A DNA stretch of 64,000 nt, taken from the NCBI GenBank assembly GCA_028023455.1, contig JAQFVV010000207.1, positions 2,003,243 through 2,067,242 on the forward strand. Reading direction: 5' to 3'. The position numbers were made by a program, and so were the translations under genes. The notes below the pieces were generated by a model. That model saw nothing but the letters and a program-made list of their open reading frames with translations, searched no databases and was not told where the DNA came from. Source of the DNA: Epiperipatus broadwayi (Eukaryota > Onychophora > Udeonychophora > Euonychophora > Peripatidae). This document shows, one piece after another, positions 60,040 through 64,000 of this stretch (positions are counted from its first letter, which is position 1; every line of letters begins with the position of its first letter).

Positions 60040-61531
60040 CCAGTACTAATTTCTGGGAATTGTAAATTCTCTGACAATTTTTCCTGAGTGCCTGGTAAGA
60101 AAACCAGAACAATATAATATGCTTCTTCTATTTCACACCCATCTTTAGGATTAAAATCTTATGCCATTTTTACTCTAATACAACAAGTTAATGCCTCAGT
60201 CCTTTTGTTGCTTACCTGTTTGGTGTGGTAAACTTGCCTAACTCTACCACTTGTTCTATGGTTTTTAGTTAGTGCTGATGATTATCTGTTTGACATAAAA
60301 AGATAAAGTATGTTGAGTAATCCTAATGATTTGATATTCTGTCATGCCACATGCAGACAATGCTTTTAATTTTGACATTTGCCTTTGAAAGAATTGGGTA
60401 TAATATTCACCACTTTTTATGTAAAAAAAACCTGCATAATTTGGTATCTGATTCTTTCTCAGTACTCTTCTGCCAAGAAATTGTTTAAAATTTGCATTTC
60501 ATATACAATATAAAAGTTTGTTTTTTATTAATGAGTTTTACTATTTCTTAGTGGGGTCTTGTAAATGATTATAGACAATTGCCATTTGGTCTCTTTCTAT
60601 TACCAGGTTTAATTGTAATAATTCTCCAATCTATTAAGGTATTTCATATAAGTCTTTTCTGCCTGCCTCTAAACATCTGAATTTTGAGGAATTGATTAAT
60701 ACAACTAAAGATGTCATAATTTCTATATTGGTCTGTGACTTTTATATTGTTGTAGCTTTCTTTTGTTTTTATATCTCTTATGGTATTTCTTTTGCCATCT
60801 TCATTATATTCTTTTGTCCATTCTCCAAACCATATTTGTGTATCTTTTTTCATCTTAGCATAATCCATGTTTATATTATTTTTAATGTCAACTACTTCCT
60901 TTTGCATTTCCAGCATCATTTCTTCAGTTTTTTCATTGAATAATGAAAATTTGATCATTATTTTTTTTTATCTCTCAATTCAGATTTTTCTATTTTTTCT
61001 ACTACACTTTGGAAACTTTTTTTTAATTTATTTTCAGTATATTCAATAGATTTTTGTGCCATTTAAAAATCAATAATTTTTCTATACACTTCAGTTTCTG
61101 CTCTACTTGTTTTTGTATTTGAACCGTTATTTCAACTTCATATTTCTTATAGATTCTTTTATAACTTCTGGTATTTATAGAGCTCACAAATAAGCTCTTA
61201 ACCAGCTTTGCAGAATATACCCAATCCCATTCAATATTTGTTTGTTGTTGCTTTTTTCAATTTTTTATCACTTTTTTTGTAGTTTTTCTTTAAACTTTTG
61301 TTGAATGTTTTCATTTCTTAAATATATTTCTTTTATAAATTCATACATCATTTCAGTAGATAATGTATCTGGTTCCTCTTTTCTTTTGCAGTGTCTAAAT
61401 GACTTCTTGCTTTATTCTGTTGACTATACTGGTTCTTCTGCTTCTGCTGAATCCTTTTTAATTCTGCTTATATCCTTCTTGTTAATTAATATGTTATCAT
61501 CAATACTGTAACTAAATGTTCTATTACTCAT
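60040..61531 (-). pseudogene. gag: E5 gag, capsid-type, broken
   Basis: Read on the minus strand from ATG 61531 (MSNRTFSYSIDDN), a K/E-rich part with several stops leads to the open piece 60958-60644. That piece contains coiled coil (MMLEMQKEVVDIKNNIN) and INQFLKIQMFRG, matching INKFLKIKIFEG of the E2 gag. After a frameshift near 60640 come NLVIERDQMAIVYNHLQDP (compare the KLAIACNHSHGD region) and, near 60400, YTQFFQRQMSKLKALSACGM and TEYQIIRITQHTL, matching FSQFFHRQVARLWTLNACC and SEKQIIWIIHQIL. Same Ty3-like capsid family as E2 and E3, but more decayed. No pol follows. Confidence 0.62.
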
Positions 61532-62273
61532 TTGCTTATTATCCTCATTATTATTTTGCTTATATTTTTTCTTTTCCAGATTAACAAGCTTAAATATTTT
61601 TATTTATATACTATCATGTTAATTAAACACACCATTTCTAACTGTTCATAATGTAATTTTATCCAGAATAACACAATACACTAATCTTAATAATTTGTAT
61701 TTATTTTTTATATACTGCCATTTTTAAATATTTTCCTGCCTAATTTTGTCCAAACTACTGCATTCATAAAATGTTATTACACATACATTTTAAAATCCCT
61801 AATCTTATTTCTCATTCCAAATATTTATTGCATGTTATTTATTATACATCACAATATGCTCAATTTATTATGTTAGCATATTCTATACATTATGTAATTG
61901 TGCATAAGTGAATCTGAGCAGAAAAAAGAGGATGTTGAAGCCACAAAAATGTTTGCACTAATTATGTAATGGTAATTTTTGACTTTTCTAATACACACAA
62001 ATATATAATAGTAAATTTTGTTTTCAAATATATATTTATATTAGCTGATTAATATAGCGTTAATTAAAAATGATTAAATTTAAACCAAACAGCAGAAATG
62101 ATAATTATGATGATTTGTAATGCAGCACTGAAAGTTAAACTAATTACAAGTCCTCTCAAAAGTAGTTATAATTTAGTTTTCTGCTTTCAATAAGAAATAA
62201 AAAAATGAAACTTAAGATACCAAAACCTTCTAAATAGAATATTTAATTTTGGAAAATTTATTAATGCCTGATC
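61532..62273 (-). other. Probable E5 leader
   Basis: Non-coding. It includes the pieces similar to 40303-40370 (at 61985-62045) and 48450-48590 (at 62085-62260). No primer-binding site is recognisable. Confidence 0.4.
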
Positions 62274-62537
62274 ATCATCATTTATAAATTATTACCATTA
62301 ATACTGCATGTTCTTAAAAGGATTGCATTATTCTCAGGGCTATGAATATTAAAGGAATATGAAATATTAATAGCATAATGTTGGGGATAAGATTGATAAG
62401 CAAACACAAACTTAATGGATTAATAAAATATAAGCTAACACTTTCTTAACAATAAATATATAAAATTGTTGCTTATATATTTGCCATTATTTCTAAATAT
62501 AGTAAACAAAATAGTAGTAGTAGTAGTTAGTAGTAGT

Positions 62538-62586
<49 letters not shown>

Positions 62587-63308
62587 TGCAGTCATTGCAG
62601 CAGCAATAGTAATAGTAGTAGCCATACTAGCAGTAGTAATAGAAGTAGTAGTAGTCATAATAATAATAAGAAGAAGAGCAAGACATATTTTAAACATAAG
62701 GCCTTAGAATAACTTATCAAGAGTAAACTTTAAAAAGTTCCCATCCATGGTTTTCTGTATATATCATTCTTTTGCTACATTTTTGAATGTCTTAATTAGT
62801 TTGTTCATGTCCATAGTTCTTTTTTTCAGTGCTTATAATGTTAGATAAATTATAGTATCAATAGGTCATGGGTAGATCTTAAGACAGAGTCCACTAGTTT
62901 TTTCATAGCATCATTAAAACAGATAATCTTTGGTTTTAGAAAAGTTCAGTTGTAATCCTAGGATTTGATTGCATCTCTGGGTATTTTGACTGCTCTGATT
63001 GTTTGATTTCCAGTCACACATAGCAGGTGGTTTTTGGATAGCCAATGTCATAATTGCTGTGCTAGATTTCAGCATTGAAAAATACTTTTAATGTCAGAAA
63101 AGCAATACAATCAAATTAAAGTCAAAAATTGGTTTAACCAGCAGTTTATTTTCTCAGGATGGATCACTACAACATGGCTTCTTATGTTAATACCAGCAAT
63201 AGATTAAAATAGACTGCCATATTTTTTTTTCTATATCCCACTTGCTATTGTTCATACTTATTGCTGGATGCAGCAGATGTTTTCCAATCAACAGATTTAT
63301 CAAATGTG
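62274..63308 (-). mobile_element. Right copy of the direct repeat (probable 5' LTR of E5)
   Basis: Partner of 57507-58320, longer mainly because of the TAG-repeat expansion and insertions around 62900-63020. Confidence 0.5.
62514..62660. repeat. (TAG)n microsatellite
   Basis: GTAGTAGTAGTAG-type repeats, long and pure around 62540-62585 and degenerate after. They interrupt the E5 right repeat. Confidence 0.9.
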
Positions 63309-64000
63309 TCAAGTCTGTATTGGCACATATATAAAATAATTGTATCTAAAAAAATTATTAAAGTAAGAACTCAACAAATCAATAAATAAATTATAAAAAT
63401 CTCAAGTTTCTTTATTAAATGAAATGTAGTTTGTTTTCATAAACATAAATTTAAAAGTCTAAGTGTTGTTGAAATAAAGTTATAATTAATTAATTAAAAG
63501 AGGGGAGAGGGAGTTTTCCTATAAAAAAACTAAGAGTTCATAAAAGAAATTAAAGAGTTTTATTATTATTATTAGTTGAAATATAATTTAAAAGTCTAAA
63601 AATATAAATCTCTTTATATTAAATTAAAGAAAAAAGGAATCTTAAAACTAGTTCAGATTTTAGAATAAAATTATATATGTGCATGTGAATGTAAATAAAG
63701 TATATGCATATTAAATGTTAAAAATAAATGTTAGGATGAAATAAATGAATACAGAAGATTATCAGTAAAGAATTCAGCGATGGGCTACTAATTAAAAGTA
63801 TAAAAACAACACGTTTGCATAGCTACTAATTAAACAATCTTCAAAAACACATTGTCAAAGGATTATCAAAGGAATTTAAACAACAGATATTGCTGGAGGA
63901 TATCAAAACAAAAACACTTCACATATATAAATAGCCAAATTTTTATCGGACATTCAGTCTAGTCTAGAGATAACAGTGCAGTTTATTATGTATCCAGAAA
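63309..64000. other. AT-rich non-coding stretch
   Basis: Nothing supported to the end of the window. Confidence 0.5.

Overview
This window looks like nuclear intergenic DNA from an animal. It is very AT-rich and full of (TA)n tracts, and the recognisable coding matter is almost all transposon-derived: a Penelope-like retroelement, a LINE tail, a tRNA-derived SINE-like insert and several LTR retroelements. I found no intact host gene, rRNA, functional tRNA, CRISPR array or bacterial gene organisation. An invertebrate is likely, but I cannot name the species from the sequence.

Layout. 1-7.16 kb: mostly non-coding, with a broken SGNH-hydrolase-like gene (1263-1748), a Penelope 3' remnant (2471-2511), two inverted-repeat inserts (2859-3068, 5812-6138) and a tRNA-like SINE with a 16-bp target duplication (6280-6418). 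7.16-11.97 kb: LTR element E4 (+ strand) with a coiled-coil gag-like pseudogene. Its 3' LTR is cut by a Penelope-like RT/GIY-YIG element (11973 to about 14540). 14.65-26.99 kb: LTR element E3 (- strand), with E2 (+ strand, 17407-25735) nested inside it. 27.26-29.21 kb: a solo-LTR-like repeat (copy A). 29.22-40.28 kb: E1 (- strand), an 11-kb LTR element with 3.7-kb LTRs. 40.29-48.38 kb: old element E6, interrupted by a 3.43-kb foldback element (42648-46078). 50.09-50.21 kb: LINE 3' end. 51.29-57.21 kb: three more copies (B, C, D) of the solo-LTR family, C and D head to head. 57.5-63.3 kb: old element E5 (- strand).

How the parts relate. Six LTR-type elements carry only gag-like coding sequence. 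None has a recognisable protease, reverse transcriptase, RNase H or integrase. Three of them (E1, E2, E4) still show TG...CA LTRs, a tRNA-Lys-like primer-binding site and a polypurine tract, so they have the cis signals of retrotransposition but not the enzymes. Three gags (E2, E3, E5) share a Ty3-like capsid region. Three (E1, E4, E6) show only long K/E-rich coiled coils. They resemble the 'terminal repeat with GAG' (TR-GAG) and LARD non-autonomous elements described in plants. This is the most interesting pattern in the window. A second pattern is that most insertion edges lie in or against (TA)n runs.

Limits: all comparisons were by eye. LTR ends are given to the base only where both copies, the flanks and PBS/PPT agree (E1, E2, E4). 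Boundaries for E3, E5, E6 and the solo-LTR copies C and D are approximate.
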